Source: Rhodoblastus sp963828185
GTDB taxonomy: Bacteria; Pseudomonadota; Alphaproteobacteria; Rhizobiales; Beijerinckiaceae
Direction: 5' to 3'
DNA: 64,000 nt
NCBI GenBank assembly: GCA_963828185.1
Contig: CAWHDV010000002.1
Coordinates: forward strand, 558,001 to 622,000
Shown here one piece after another: positions 45,783 to 55,747 of this stretch. How positions within the stretch are numbered: the first letter of the stretch is position 1; each line of letters starts with the position of its first letter. The position numbers and the translations under genes are program-made. The notes beneath the pieces were generated by a model. It saw only the letters and a program-made list of their open reading frames with translations, was not told the origin of the DNA and did no database searches.

Positions 45783-47096
45783 CTAGCCGGGCTTCCTGAT
45801 GTGCGCCGGCGAGGATTCGCGCATCATCACCATGGCGACGAGCCCGACCGCCTCGGCGAACAGCATGTACCAGGCCGGCGCAAGCGCATTGCCGGTCACA
45901 TGGATCAGCCAGGTGACGATCAGCTGCGCCGTGCCGCCGAAGCCGGCGATGGCGACGGCATAGACCGTCGCGCCCGCACGGCCGCGGATGGTTTTCGGCA
46001 GGCTTTCGGTGAAGGCCACATAGAAGGCGCTGTAGGGAATGGAGCCGATGAGCGAGAGCAGCCCGAGGCCGCCCAGCAGCGCCCACGCGTCGCGCGAGGC
46101 GACGATCCACAAAAAAACCGGATAGGTCAACAGCAGGGCGGCGAGTTGCGGCCAGACCATCACCGGCCAGCGCCCGGAGCGGTCCGCCAGCCATCCGCCA
46201 TAGAGCGCGGCGCCAATGCCCACGCCATTGCTGATCACCGTCGTCGCGAAGGCGAGCTTGGTGGCGACATGCAGCGTGTTTTGGGCGTAGGTGGTCATGT
46301 AGTCGGTGACATAGGTGATGATGGTGCCGCTCGCGAGTATGAGCAGGCCAAGCAGCATGAGGCGCGCATTCGCCGCGATCACGCCGCGATCTTCCGCCGG
46401 CGGCGCGGCGACGGACGCCGCTTCCGGGCGATGCAGCGTTTCGGGCAGGCCGCGGCGCATCCACAGGCCGAACGGCAGGGTCAGCGCGCCGATCAGAAAG
46501 GCGATGCGCCAGCCATAGGCGTCAAGCGCCGCGCTGGTCATGAATTCCGACAGCGTCATTCCCACCAGGGCGCCGGCGGTCGCGGCGATCTGCTGGCTCG
46601 CCGGCTGCCATGAAACCGCCAGCCCCCTTTTGTCCGACGCGGCGGCCTCCATCAGATAGGCGGTCGTCGTCCCGACCTCGCCGCCGAGCGAAAAACCCTG
46701 CGCCAGCCGCGCGGTGATGGCGAGGATGGGCGCGGCGACGCCGATCGACGCATAGGAAGGGATCAACGCCAGCCCGACAATGGCCGAGCCCATGATCGCG
46801 AAGCTCAGCACCAGCGCCGGCCGACGGCCGACCCGGTCGGAATAGCCGCCGATGACCAGCGCGCCGATCGGCCGCGTGATGAATCCGGCGCCAAAAGTCG
46901 CCAGCGACAGCATGAGGCTGTCGAATTCGCTGCCGGTGGGGAAGAAGGCGTGGCCGATCTGGATGGCGAAGAAGCTGTAAGTGATGAAGTCGTAGAATTC
47001 GAGCATGTTGCCGATGGTCGCGGCGAGGATGGCGCGGCCCGTGAGCGGCGGCGCCTCCTGTTCGGCCAAGGAGGACCCGGCGAATTGTTCCGACAT
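45783..47096 (-). CDS. MFS transporter, metabolite:H+ symporter (MHS) type
   Basis: The 437-aa protein has twelve predicted transmembrane helices and the sugar-porter-like MHS signatures: IGNMLEFYDFITYSFFA in TM1, GGYSDRVGRRPALV in the TM2-3 loop, and GFSLGGEVGTTTAYLMEAA in TM5. Relatives such as ProP and KgtP import organic acids or osmolytes with protons. Start ATG 47096 has a GGGAGAGGAA site directly upstream; the open frame to 47207 is longer than the family. It is divergent from the O-methyltransferase gene. Substrate unknown. Confidence 0.9.
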   Translation of the reverse strand: MSEQFAGSSLAEQEAPPLTGRAILAATIGNMLEFYDFITYSFFAIQIGHAFFPTGSEFDSLMLSLATFGAGFITRPIGALVIGGYSDRVGRRPALVLSFAIMGSAIVGLALIPSYASIGVAAPILAITARLAQGFSLGGEVGTTTAYLMEAAASDKRGLAVSWQPASQQIAATAGALVGMTLSEFMTSAALDAYGWRIAFLIGALTLPFGLWMRRGLPETLHRPEAASVAAPPAEDRGVIAANARLMLLGLLILASGTIITYVTDYMTTYAQNTLHVATKLAFATTVISNGVGIGAALYGGWLADRSGRWPVMVWPQLAALLLTYPVFLWIVASRDAWALLGGLGLLSLIGSIPYSAFYVAFTESLPKTIRGRAGATVYAVAIAGFGGTAQLIVTWLIHVTGNALAPAWYMLFAEAVGLVAMVMMRESSPAHIRKPG

Positions 47097-47228
47097 TTCC
47101 TCTCCCACCGGATTGCGCACTATAGTGCGAGCGCGATTGCCCAGGACGCGGCGCCCGATCCGCGAATCCCGGCTCAAATAGTGACACGGTTGGCCGCGAA
47201 CGGACAAATCCGCGGCAAGCGAGGACCA

Positions 47229-47900
47229 ATGACCATCGACCAGCAGGCCTGGAGCAATGTCGACGCCTACATCAGCAAGCGCCTCGTCCCCGCCGACGCA
47301 TCGCTCGACGCCGCGCTCGCAGCCAACAAGGCGGCCGGACTGCCCGCGATCGACGTGTCACCGCCACAAGGCAAGTTCCTGCGCCTCCTCGCGCGCATGG
47401 TCGGCGCCCGCCGCGTCCTGGAAATCGGCACGCTGGGCGGATATTCAACACTCTGGCTCGCCCGCGCCATCCCCGCCGACGGCCTGGTCGTGACGCTGGA
47501 GGCGCTGCCCAAACATGCCGAAACCGCATTGCGGAACATCGAACGCGCAGGCCTCGCCGCGAAGGTCGATTTGCGTCTCGGTCCGGCTCTCGAAACCCTG
47601 CCGATGCTCGAAAGCGAAAACCTTGGACCGTTCGACCTTGTCTTCATCGACGCCGACAAGCGCAGCAATCCGGACTATCTGTCATGGGCGTTGCGGCTGG
47701 CGCGGCCCGGCGCGGTCATCGTCGTCGACAATGTGGTGCGCAATGGGGCGATCATCGATCCCGCGCGCGAAGATCCCGACATTACCGGCACAAGGCGGCT
47801 CTATGACATGCTGGCGCGAGAGCCTCGCCTCGACGCGACGGCGCTTCAGACCGTCGGCGACAAGGGCTGGGACGGCTTCGTCATCGCCGTAGTGGACTGA
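47229..47900 (+). CDS. SAM-dependent O-methyltransferase (class I, COMT-like)
   Basis: The 223-aa protein has the methyltransferase_3 pattern: VLEIGTLGGYSTLWLA (SAM motif I), VVTLEALPKHAETA, FDLVFIDADKRSN with the metal-binding aspartate, and VIVVDNVVRNG. ATG 47229 is preceded by GAGGA. Enzymes of this group methylate catechol-like or small hydroxylated acceptors with a divalent metal. It is divergent from the MHS transporter, which may share its pathway; no other clue to the substrate. Confidence 0.92.
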   Translation: MTIDQQAWSNVDAYISKRLVPADASLDAALAANKAAGLPAIDVSPPQGKFLRLLARMVGARRVLEIGTLGGYSTLWLARAIPADGLVVTLEALPKHAETALRNIERAGLAAKVDLRLGPALETLPMLESENLGPFDLVFIDADKRSNPDYLSWALRLARPGAVIVVDNVVRNGAIIDPAREDPDITGTRRLYDMLAREPRLDATALQTVGDKGWDGFVIAVVD

Positions 47901-48105
47901 AGGCCAAAAGCATGGACTGGCGCCTGAAGCGCAGCCGCGCAGCAAACTCGGGGAAAAACACAAAAAAAACGCGCGGATGGTTTCAATCACCAATCACTTT
48001 AACGTTATGGCTTAACAAAGGCTGCATGTGTATAGTTTACTGTGTCTTGAATGCGTCTTGGCGTTCCGGTCGCTCGGATCGTGCTTTCAATTTCGGTGCC
48101 GATGA

Positions 48106-48912
48106 ATGAATGATTCAAGCAAAAATGCGATGCTGCCCATCTACATCATTTCGTTGACACGAGAAACCGAGCGCCGCGCCGTCTGCAAGGCGGCGATGGA
48201 AGCGCTGGGGTTGCCATTCACGTTTTTTGACGCCGTGGAGGGCGCGAGGCTGTCGGACGCCGACCTCACCGGCGCTTACGATGCCGACAAGAATCAAAGG
48301 CAGTTCAAGCGCCCTTTGTCGGCCCCGGAAATCGGCTGCTACCTGAGCCATTACGCTCTGTGGAAACGCGTCGGCGAGGGCGAGCTTCCCGGCGCAGTTG
48401 TGCTGGAGGACGATTTCGACGCCGACGAGGCCCTGCCGGTCTTGCTGGGCGAAATCAGCAGGCTTGAACTCGGCGCAAGCCTCGTCAAGCTCGATTCGGA
48501 GAAGCGCGTCTCCGGCAAGCCGGTCATCGATCTCGCTGGCGGTTATCGTCTGATCGCGCCGCGCAGCGTTCCGGGTCACACGCTCGGCTACGTCATCTCG
48601 CGCGAGGCCGCCGCCAACCTGGCCGGGAAGGCTCTGCCCTTCGCCAGGCCTGTCGATATGGACCTGAAGCATTGGTGGGAATTCGACATATCCATCCTGA
48701 TGGTTCAGCCGCCCGTGCTGCGCCTGCACGAGACGCGCGCCGAAAGCGCCATCGAATCATCGCGGAACGCCACCAAGCCGAATGGCGAAACCGGCAATCT
48801 CGTGCGCCTCGTCCGCAACCTCCGCTATCAATTTCCTTATCGGATCGGTCTTTTCAAGGCGCACCTCAAATCGAGATCGAGCGCCTGCGGAATCGGCCCA
48901 AGGCGTCGTTGA
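48106..48912 (+). CDS. Glycosyltransferase family 25 (LPS biosynthesis type)
   Basis: The 268-aa cytoplasmic protein matches GT25: PIYIISLTRETERRA at the N-terminus, FFDAVEGARL, SAPEIGCYLSHYALWKR, and the acidic VLEDDFDAD motif. Next come HTLGYVISREAAANL and a DMDLKHWW segment. Relatives transfer galactose or similar sugars to lipooligosaccharide. It is preceded by an AT-rich 200-base region. It stands alone; the surface-type protein on the other strand (49061-52201) is its neighbour. Confidence 0.88.
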   Translation: MNDSSKNAMLPIYIISLTRETERRAVCKAAMEALGLPFTFFDAVEGARLSDADLTGAYDADKNQRQFKRPLSAPEIGCYLSHYALWKRVGEGELPGAVVLEDDFDADEALPVLLGEISRLELGASLVKLDSEKRVSGKPVIDLAGGYRLIAPRSVPGHTLGYVISREAAANLAGKALPFARPVDMDLKHWWEFDISILMVQPPVLRLHETRAESAIESSRNATKPNGETGNLVRLVRNLRYQFPYRIGLFKAHLKSRSSACGIGPRRR

Positions 48913-49060
48913 GCGGCCAATCGACGCGATGCTAGCAGAGAGCGCCGGCGAAGATTGATGGCTGTCCGCGCGGAACGGACTCCACATTCACCCCATCGAA
49001 TCGCTGTTGCGACCCCAAGTTTGAAACAGCCGTCAGCGCAATCCGAGCCGCCGCATTTGG

Positions 49061-52000
49061 TCACGTCAAGATTTTTCCGGTTGTAGCGTAAGTATTGATA
49101 TAGGCGGTCAGGAACGCGTCGTCGTTGGCGTATTTGCCAATCAGGTCGGTATGGGCGGATTCGTAGGCGGCGACATTGAAGGCGTCGGCGGTGCGGCCCT
49201 CGCCAAGTCCGTAATCGATGTAATGCGTCGCGCCGGCGTCGTTATTGGCGCCGAACGCTTTCATCAAATCGGTATAGCCCGCGATATAATCCAAACCGTC
49301 AAACGTCGTCGCGCGGCCTTCGCTATAGCCGTACTGGATGAAGTGCGCCGCGCCCGCCTGTTCGTTGGCGCCGAAGGCCTTGGCCAGGTCGCCATAGCTG
49401 GCGATATAGTCCAACCCGTCGAATGTCGTCGTGCGACCTTCGCTCGCGCCATACTCGATGTAATGCAAGGCGCCGGCGTCGCCGTTGACGCCGAAGGCTT
49501 TGATCAGGTCGCCATAGCTGGCGATGTAATCCAGGCCGTTGAAGGTCGTCGCCCGCCCTTCGTTGACGCCGTAGGTGATGAAATGCGTCGCGCCGGCGTC
49601 CAGCACCGCCTGTTCCGAGCCCGCGCCCTTGAATGCAGCGATCAGGTCGCTGTAGCTCGCGACGTAATCGAGACCGTCGAAAGTGTCCGGACGCTGCTCG
49701 ATCGGCTCGCGGGCATTGTACCAGTTTTGCATGGCCTGCTCGTTGGTGCCGAACGCGCTGATCAGGTCGCCGTAGCTCGCTTCGAGATTGACGAGGTCAA
49801 TCAAATTGTTGGACCCGGTCACGCTGGCGCTCATGGCGAGATCATTGGCGTGCGCCATTCTGGACAAGGGATCGCTATCAACCACGGACGTGGTCGCATC
49901 GACGGTCGGCGATGCGTAGGCGCTGCTGAGATCGCTCAAGGTAAAATTGGTGGCGGACGCGCCGCCAGCGGGTCCCGCATTGGGTGTGAACATCAGGACA
50001 TTGAGTTCGTTCGTGATCGTCGTGGCCGTTCCCGCGAGCGTGTAAGCGCCACCGGAGACGGTGAGGCCGGTTCCGGCCAGCGTCCCTCCGCCGCCTGAAA
50101 GCGTGATGGTCAGCGTATCGGTGGCGCTGGCGTTAGGATCGGTGATCGTGACGCCGGCGAACGGATCAACCGGGGCCTCGTTCGCCGTCGTCACGGTCGA
50201 TTGCGTTCCCGTAATCGTCGGCGGCGCCGTCAACGTGTCGACCAAGGGCGCGCTTGAGCCCACTAGGCCATAGGAGTCAATTACCGAGGCGACGAGCTTG
50301 TTGGCGCCGACCTGCGGCAAAACAATATGCGCAGTAAATGTTCCGTCCGCCTGGACGGTCACCGGAGCGGAAGGGGTGAGAGCGACGCCATTGTCAGTAA
50401 ACGTCACTGTCTGGCCGATGATAGTCGCCGCGCTGGTGGTCGTCACCGCGCCGCTGATTGTCTGGTTCGCCAGATTGCTGGACTCCGGGCCGGTGCTCAA
50501 TGTCACCGTCGGCGCGGGAATGGCGACCGTGAACGTGTCCGTGGCGGCCGTCGAGCTTGGGCCGCCTGTCGCGGCCTGCGTGGCCGTGACGGTGTGGCTG
50601 CCCTCGCTCAGCGGCGCGGTTGGCGTATAGCTCCAGGTTCTGGCGCTCGTTACAAGCGCCGTGACGGCGGCGGCGCCGTCGATTGAGAGCGTGATGGTGT
50701 CGCCGGTGACGCCGGTTCCTGAAATGGCCGGCGTGGCGGTGGTTGCATCGGTACTGCCGTTCGAGGGGCTGGAGATCACCGGCGCCGCCGGCGCAACCAC
50801 GGCATTGGCGCTGACCACATCCGTCGCCGTCTCCCACCAGCCGCCGCCCAGACCGTTCGGGGGGATGACGGCGCTGGTGACGTATTCATTGGAGATATAG
50901 AAGCCGGTCGCCGTGCCGACCGCCGCCGAATAGGCGCCAAAGGGCTCGTTTCCGAGCGAGTTGGTGGCGTCTTCCAGCGGCGCGCTGCCCGCCGCATATT
51001 GTGTCGCGTTGCCGAAAGTTCCCGACGCTCCAGCGACGATGTAGTAATCGCTCGCGTAAAGGTTCGTGGCGTTGGAAGCGGTGAAATTGATCAGCACGTC
51101 GCCTTGTCCATCGACCGCGATCGACGGGTTGTAGATTGCATCGCTCGCGTCGAGGCCGATCGAAGCCGGCGAGATGTCGCCGCTGCGAACGATGTCGGCC
51201 GGAGTCACGTTGGTGGGGTCGGTGACGTTGATCTGGAACCATTCGAACTCAGGCTGCGAGCCCGTGGTCGCCGTCGCCGAGACCTCGCTGACGCCGTAGA
51301 GATAATCCTGGCCGCCGATGCTGGCGAAGGCCACGCTCACGAGGTTTCCGGCGCCGGCGAAGAGCATGTCCGCGGAGCCGGGCTGCGGGGCTTGGTAGTC
51401 CACTGTGGCGGCTCCCAACGCGGTGGTGGTGGTCGGCCCGAAATCGGCGTTGCCGAGATCGAAGGACTGGAGCGCGGAATATGTTTGCGTGGCGGGATTG
51501 TACGTCTGAAACGCGAAAATGGTCTCGGGCATCGTCGTATCCAGACCGGCGGCGACCATATAGGTCACGGTTTGGCCTGATACGCCCGTGCCCGATACGC
51601 CCATGAAATCGCCTTGGGCCGCGCCAACCGACGTGAAGGCGCCGGTCGGCGGGGCGGTGGTCGATGGGATGATCGTGTTGCCACCGGTCACGTCGGTCAG
51701 CGGAACGACATAGGTGTTGGTGGTGTTGCCGGCTTCGAGCGCTGAAATATAAATATTCGTCCCGTCGGCCGCGATGCTCGGGAAGTTGTATTCATACGTC
51801 CCGGCCGGACCCTGCAATGTGGCGACGGTCCACGTCCCCGTCGACGGGTCGGTGGTGGTCGCGATGTCATAGTCGGTCTCGCTGCTCTCGAAAACCGGAG
51901 TGACAAGGACATACAGACCCGCCGCGGCGTCATAGGTGAGGCGCGGCGCCTCAAGCGTCGTGGCTGGAGCGGCGGTCGTGCCGTCCGGCGCAGCCGCGAA

Positions 52001-52201
52001 CAGCGTCAACAGGCTTTCCGACCCTGTCGCGCCGGTCGTAATATTGGTCCACTGGACCTGCCCGCCGGCCGCGTTGACGACATAGCTCGTTCCGACCGCC
52101 AGCGCGATGTCCGGCGGGTCAAAGGGTGTCGTCGGATAAGCATAAACGCTGGTGTCGGAGATTCCAGCCGCGGCGATCTGGGCGGTCCACGTCGTCGTCA
52201 T
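49061..52201 (-). CDS. Large modular surface/secreted protein with C-terminal 40-residue repeats
   Basis: The 1046-aa acidic, Thr/Ala/Gly-rich protein has no Sec signal peptide. The first 440 residues look like beta-propeller blades (YNPSIAVDGQGDVLINFTAS, NFPSIAADGTNIYISALEAG). About 460-680 hold Ig-like domains (PVISSPSNGSTDATTATPAI, GSHTVTATQA) and then a cadherin-like stretch. From about 800 to the end are six repeats, three of them near-perfect 40-mers. The ATG at 52201 has GGAG 7 bases upstream. Low basic content and lack of a signal peptide suggest type I secretion, although no GGxGxD repeats are present. Adhesion or biofilm roles are inferred. Confidence 0.8.
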   Translation of the reverse strand: MTTTWTAQIAAAGISDTSVYAYPTTPFDPPDIALAVGTSYVVNAAGGQVQWTNITTGATGSESLLTLFAAAPDGTTAAPATTLEAPRLTYDAAAGLYVLVTPVFESSETDYDIATTTDPSTGTWTVATLQGPAGTYEYNFPSIAADGTNIYISALEAGNTTNTYVVPLTDVTGGNTIIPSTTAPPTGAFTSVGAAQGDFMGVSGTGVSGQTVTYMVAAGLDTTMPETIFAFQTYNPATQTYSALQSFDLGNADFGPTTTTALGAATVDYQAPQPGSADMLFAGAGNLVSVAFASIGGQDYLYGVSEVSATATTGSQPEFEWFQINVTDPTNVTPADIVRSGDISPASIGLDASDAIYNPSIAVDGQGDVLINFTASNATNLYASDYYIVAGASGTFGNATQYAAGSAPLEDATNSLGNEPFGAYSAAVGTATGFYISNEYVTSAVIPPNGLGGGWWETATDVVSANAVVAPAAPVISSPSNGSTDATTATPAISGTGVTGDTITLSIDGAAAVTALVTSARTWSYTPTAPLSEGSHTVTATQAATGGPSSTAATDTFTVAIPAPTVTLSTGPESSNLANQTISGAVTTTSAATIIGQTVTFTDNGVALTPSAPVTVQADGTFTAHIVLPQVGANKLVASVIDSYGLVGSSAPLVDTLTAPPTITGTQSTVTTANEAPVDPFAGVTITDPNASATDTLTITLSGGGGTLAGTGLTVSGGAYTLAGTATTITNELNVLMFTPNAGPAGGASATNFTLSDLSSAYASPTVDATTSVVDSDPLSRMAHANDLAMSASVTGSNNLIDLVNLEASYGDLISAFGTNEQAMQNWYNAREPIEQRPDTFDGLDYVASYSDLIAAFKGAGSEQAVLDAGATHFITYGVNEGRATTFNGLDYIASYGDLIKAFGVNGDAGALHYIEYGASEGRTTTFDGLDYIASYGDLAKAFGANEQAGAAHFIQYGYSEGRATTFDGLDYIAGYTDLMKAFGANNDAGATHYIDYGLGEGRTADAFNVAAYESAHTDLIGKYANDDAFLTAYINTYATTGKILT
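49064..49789 (-). repeat. Tandem repeats in the surface protein (120-bp unit)
   Basis: The unit has the consensus FDGLDYIASYGDLxKAFG followed by NxxAGAxHYIxYGxSEGRxTT. Units at 49424-49543, 49304-49423 and 49184-49303 are each exactly 120 bases. A 46-residue variant lies at 49544-49681, with degenerate copies at 49682-49789 and 49064-49183. The copies differ at many synonymous sites, so the array is not recent. Confidence 0.9.
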
Positions 52202-52772
52202 GTTCAGCTCCACTTGGCTAGTGACTGCGCTCCACCAGACGTCGAGGCCAGTCGGGATCGTGACGCGGAATGGTCACTGAATGGTCGAGGAATTCAAAGC
52301 CGTTAGCCGTGGCGTGAGGAGTGGCGAGGCCCTCCCCCGCTCGCGTGAAGTTTGCCGCAGCGGCGTTGAACCCTTGTGAGTTCCGCCTTTGGATTTCGCA
52401 GGGCGGCGCGAATGTTGCGCAATCGGTTCTCGCATGGTCCTGGCGCCTCGCTGATTGCGCGCTGCATCGGATTCCACGGTAATTGCCGCGGAGCCAATGA
52501 CCCCTTGGGAAAGCCTGTGACCGAAGCCGACGGCCAAATCCCGTGCTGGATAATTGCCCGATTTCATGTCCGGCCTCAGGCCTCACTTCGGCCGCGCAAA
52601 TACGCCTTAGGCCTTACGGGAATAGGCCGAAGGAGTAGCCAGGCAGCGATCATTGGACGCGCTGCCGCGGTCATTCGACGAGCGTACTCCGCTCGCGCGA
52701 CCAAGCCGCAAAAGGAAGGCGGAGCGACCGCCTCGCCAGCCAGCTTCAAAAAGTGCTTTTCAAAGAGTCCGG
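52202..52772. other. Intergenic stretch between cysNC and the surface-protein gene
   Basis: About 570 bases without a supported gene. Open frames on both strands (for example 52376-52798 and 52218-52586) have no recognisable domain and read like degenerate sequence. A short inverted segment (GCCTCAGGCCTCACTTCGGCC and a related GCCTTAGGCCTTAC copy) occurs around 52570-52620. It should contain the promoter of the surface-protein gene, but I could not assign one. A remnant of a mobile element is possible but not shown. Confidence 0.4.
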
Positions 52773-52796
52773 AGGAAGCGGCGCCGGCGGCTTCCT
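52773..52796 (-). terminator. Hairpin after cysNC, possible terminator
   Basis: AGGAAGC and GCTTCCT form a 7-bp stem around a GC-rich loop, 5 bases beyond the cysNC stop codon on the minus strand. The following bases (TCCGGACTCTTTG) are only weakly T-rich, so termination efficiency is uncertain. Confidence 0.45.
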
Positions 52797-52800
52797 AACT

Positions 52801-54708
52801 TCACGCGGGTGAAACGATCTTTTTTTCGATCAGATATCCCACAATCCTGTCGGCCAGGTCCTCGGCCGAACCGTCGCTCTGCCGGAAGACCAGCTCCGCG
52901 TTGTCGGGGCGCTCGTAAGGCTGGTCGATGCCGGTGAAATTCTTGATCTCTCCCGCCAGCGCGCGACGGTAGAGGCCCTTGCGGTCGCGCTGGATGCAGA
53001 CGTCGAGCGGCGTGTCGAGGAATATCTCGACGAATTCGCCATCCTCCACCATGTCGCGCACCTGACGGCGCTCGGCCTCGAACGGCGAGATGAAGGAACA
53101 CAGGACGATCAATCCGGCGTCGACCATGAGCTTGGCCACTTCGCCAACGCGGCGGATGTTTTCCACGCGGTCGGCGTCGGTGAATCCCAGGTCGCGATTG
53201 AGTCCGTGGCGAAGGTTGTCGCCATCGAGCGTGATCGTATGCCCGTGCAGCTTCGCCAGCTTGAGCTCGACAAGATTGGCGACCGTCGACTTGCCCGAAC
53301 CCGACAGGCCGGTGAACCACAGCACGACCGGTTTCTGGTGCTTGGCCGCGGCGCGGACCTCCTTGGTCAAGCTCATGCTTTGCAGGTGGACATTGCTGGC
53401 GCGGCGCAGCGGAAAATCGATCGCGCCGATCGCCAGCGTGGCGTTGGTGAAGCGATCGATCAAAAGGAACGCGCCGGTCGAGCGATTTTCCGCAAAGGGA
53501 TCAATCGACAGTGGCCGGGAGGCCGACAGGTTGCAAAAGCCGATTTCGTTGACGCCGAGGGTTTTCGTGGCGATTTTGGCCTGCGTGGCGACATCGAGCC
53601 GATGCTTGATCTCCGTCACGCTGGCGGGCGCGGTGCGGCCGTTGATCTTGATCAGGTAAGAGCGGCCGGGCAGCATCTTCTCCTCGCCGATCCAGAAGAT
53701 ATGCGCGGCGAATTGTTCGACCACCGCCGGCCGGTCAATTGGAGCGCACAGCACGTCGCCGCGCGCAGCGTCGATCTCGTCGCTGAAGACCAGCGTGACG
53801 GACTCGAAGGCCCGGGCGCTGTCGAGATCGCCGTCCATCGTGACGATGCGCGCGATCCGCGTCGCCTGTCCGGTGTCGGCGACGATGACTTCATCGCCGA
53901 CCGTGACCCGGCCGGACACCAGCGTGCCCGAAAAACCACGAAAATCGAGGTCGGGCCGGTTCACCCACTGGATGGGAAAGCGCAGCGGCGCCTCAGTGAT
54001 ATTGTCGTCGACGTCGACGGTTTCGAGATAATCGAGCAGGCAGGGGCCGCGATGCCAGGCCATGCGCGCCGAGGGCGCCGTCACATTGTCGCCGTGCCGG
54101 GCCGACATGGGAATGGCGACCATGCTGAGAAAGCGCTCGTCGCCGGCGGCCTTGCAAAAATCCGCGACGATCGCGCGATAGACGCCCTCGTCGTAATCGA
54201 CCATGTCCATCTTGTTGATCGCCAGCACCACATGCTTGACGCCGAGCATCGAGACGATCGACATGTGGCGCATGGTCTGGTCGAGGATGCCCTTGCGCGC
54301 GTCGATCAGCAGGATCGCCAGGTCGCAATTGGCGGCGCCGGTCGCCATGTTGCGGGTATATTGCTCGTGGCCGGGCGTGTCGGCGATGATGAAGGCGCGG
54401 CGCGGCGTCGAGACGTAGCGATAGGCCACGTCGATGGTGATGCCCTGCTGCTGCTCGGCCTCGAGGCCATCGACGAGCAGCGCCAGGTCGAGATCGTCGC
54501 CGACCGTGCCAAACTTGCGCGAGTCGCGTTCGAGCGCCGCAAGCTGGTCGTCGGGCGCCAGGCCCAGGTCGAAGATGAGGCGGCCGATCAGCGTCGACTT
54601 GCCGTCATCGACCGAGCCGCAGGTGAGAAGCCGCAGCGTCGGAAGGAGCGCCCGCGCCTCTTTGGCGGCAGGGCGGGCAGCGGTCGGATTTTCCAGCGCA
54701 TTCGCCAT
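52801..54708 (-). CDS. cysNC: Bifunctional sulfate adenylyltransferase subunit 1 / adenylylsulfate kinase
   Basis: The 635-aa fusion covers two steps of sulfate activation. Residues about 1-440 are the CysN GTPase (P-loop CGSVDDGKST, DTPGHEQY, NKMD), which drives APS synthesis by CysD. About 445-635 is the CysC-type APS kinase (P-loop GLSGSGKST, DGDNLRHGLNRDLGF, phosphoserine region CSFISPFEAER) that makes PAPS. Its ATG overlaps the cysD stop as ATGA. The fused form is common in rhizobia, where PAPS serves assimilation or sulfation. No reductase gene is in the window. Confidence 0.96.
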   Translation of the reverse strand: MANALENPTAARPAAKEARALLPTLRLLTCGSVDDGKSTLIGRLIFDLGLAPDDQLAALERDSRKFGTVGDDLDLALLVDGLEAEQQQGITIDVAYRYVSTPRRAFIIADTPGHEQYTRNMATGAANCDLAILLIDARKGILDQTMRHMSIVSMLGVKHVVLAINKMDMVDYDEGVYRAIVADFCKAAGDERFLSMVAIPMSARHGDNVTAPSARMAWHRGPCLLDYLETVDVDDNITEAPLRFPIQWVNRPDLDFRGFSGTLVSGRVTVGDEVIVADTGQATRIARIVTMDGDLDSARAFESVTLVFSDEIDAARGDVLCAPIDRPAVVEQFAAHIFWIGEEKMLPGRSYLIKINGRTAPASVTEIKHRLDVATQAKIATKTLGVNEIGFCNLSASRPLSIDPFAENRSTGAFLLIDRFTNATLAIGAIDFPLRRASNVHLQSMSLTKEVRAAAKHQKPVVLWFTGLSGSGKSTVANLVELKLAKLHGHTITLDGDNLRHGLNRDLGFTDADRVENIRRVGEVAKLMVDAGLIVLCSFISPFEAERRQVRDMVEDGEFVEIFLDTPLDVCIQRDRKGLYRRALAGEIKNFTGIDQPYERPDNAELVFRQSDGSAEDLADRIVGYLIEKKIVSPA

Positions 54709-55625
54709 CAGAAATATCCCTCGCGCTTCTTCTTTTCCATCGAGCCGGATTCGTCGGCGTCGATCAGCCGTCCCTGGCGTTCGGACATGTGCGAAAGGCG
54801 CAATTCCTCGATGATGTCCTCCAGCGTCTCAGCCTCGGATTCCACCGCGCCGGTGAGCGGATAGCAGCCCAGCGTGCGGAACCGGGCCCGGCGCATTTCC
54901 GGAACCTCACCCGGATTGAGCGGCAGGCGGTCGTCGTCGACCATGATCAGCGTTCCCTGGCGTCGCACCAGCGGTCGCGGCTTGGCGAAATAGAGATCGA
55001 CGACCGGAATCCCTTCCGCCGCAATATATTGCCAGACATCCATTTCCGTCCAGTTGGACAGGGGGAAGACGCGCATCGACTCGCCCTGCCTGATCCTCGT
55101 GTTGAACAACCGGCGCAGTTCCGGGCGCTGGTTGCGCGGGTCCCAGGCGTGGGCGGCGGTGCGGTGGGAAAAGATGCGCTCCTTGGCGCGGCTCTTTTCC
55201 TCGTCGCGCCGCGCGCCGCCAAGCGCCGCGTCGAATTTCCATTTCTCGAGCGCCTGCCGCAGCCCCTCGGTCTTCATCACCTGGGTATGGACCGAGGAAC
55301 CGCTGGCGATCGGCGAAACGCCCTGCCTGACGCCGTCCTCGTTGACATGGATGAGCAGGTTCATGCCGACGCGCCGCGCGGTTTCGTCGCGGAAGGCGAT
55401 CATCTCGCGAAACTTCCAGGTGGTGTCGACATGCAGCAGCGGAAACGGCGGCTTCGACGGATAGAACGCCTTGAGCGCCAGATGCAGCATCACGCTCGAA
55501 TCCTTGCCGATCGAATAGAGCATGACGGGATTTTGGAATTCGGCGGCCGTCTCGCGAAGGATGAAGATCGATTCCGCTTCAAGCTGGCGCAGATGTTCGG
55601 AAATCGCCATGACCTTCGCTTTCAT
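54708..55625 (-). CDS. cysD: Sulfate adenylyltransferase subunit 2
   Basis: CysD forms APS from sulfate and ATP with CysN. The 305-aa PAPS-reductase-like ATP pyrophosphatase has the PP-loop YSIGKDSSVML, FPLLHVDTTWKF, GGARRDEEKSRAKERIFSHR split by position, NWTEMDVWQYI and the C-terminal GRLIDADESGSMEKKKREGYF-type tail. First Met (55625) and Met6 are both possible starts; neither has a strong ribosome-binding site. It is first in the cysD-cysNC unit. Confidence 0.96.
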   Translation of the reverse strand: MKAKVMAISEHLRQLEAESIFILRETAAEFQNPVMLYSIGKDSSVMLHLALKAFYPSKPPFPLLHVDTTWKFREMIAFRDETARRVGMNLLIHVNEDGVRQGVSPIASGSSVHTQVMKTEGLRQALEKWKFDAALGGARRDEEKSRAKERIFSHRTAAHAWDPRNQRPELRRLFNTRIRQGESMRVFPLSNWTEMDVWQYIAAEGIPVVDLYFAKPRPLVRRQGTLIMVDDDRLPLNPGEVPEMRRARFRTLGCYPLTGAVESEAETLEDIIEELRLSHMSERQGRLIDADESGSMEKKKREGYF

Positions 55626-55747
55626 TCGGCGGCATTTGATCCGCGGACATTTTTTTCCGGCGCCCCGGCCGGAGTTCGGCTTGCCCCTGCAATGACATCC
55701 GTGGGAAAAAGGCCAAAGTTCAAGTTCATTCCAGGACGGTCACGGTT

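Noticed and set aside
52218..52798. Open frames on both strands between cysNC and the surface protein
   Set aside because: No start signals, domains or codon pattern like the neighbours; they look like open frames by chance, or old degenerate sequence.
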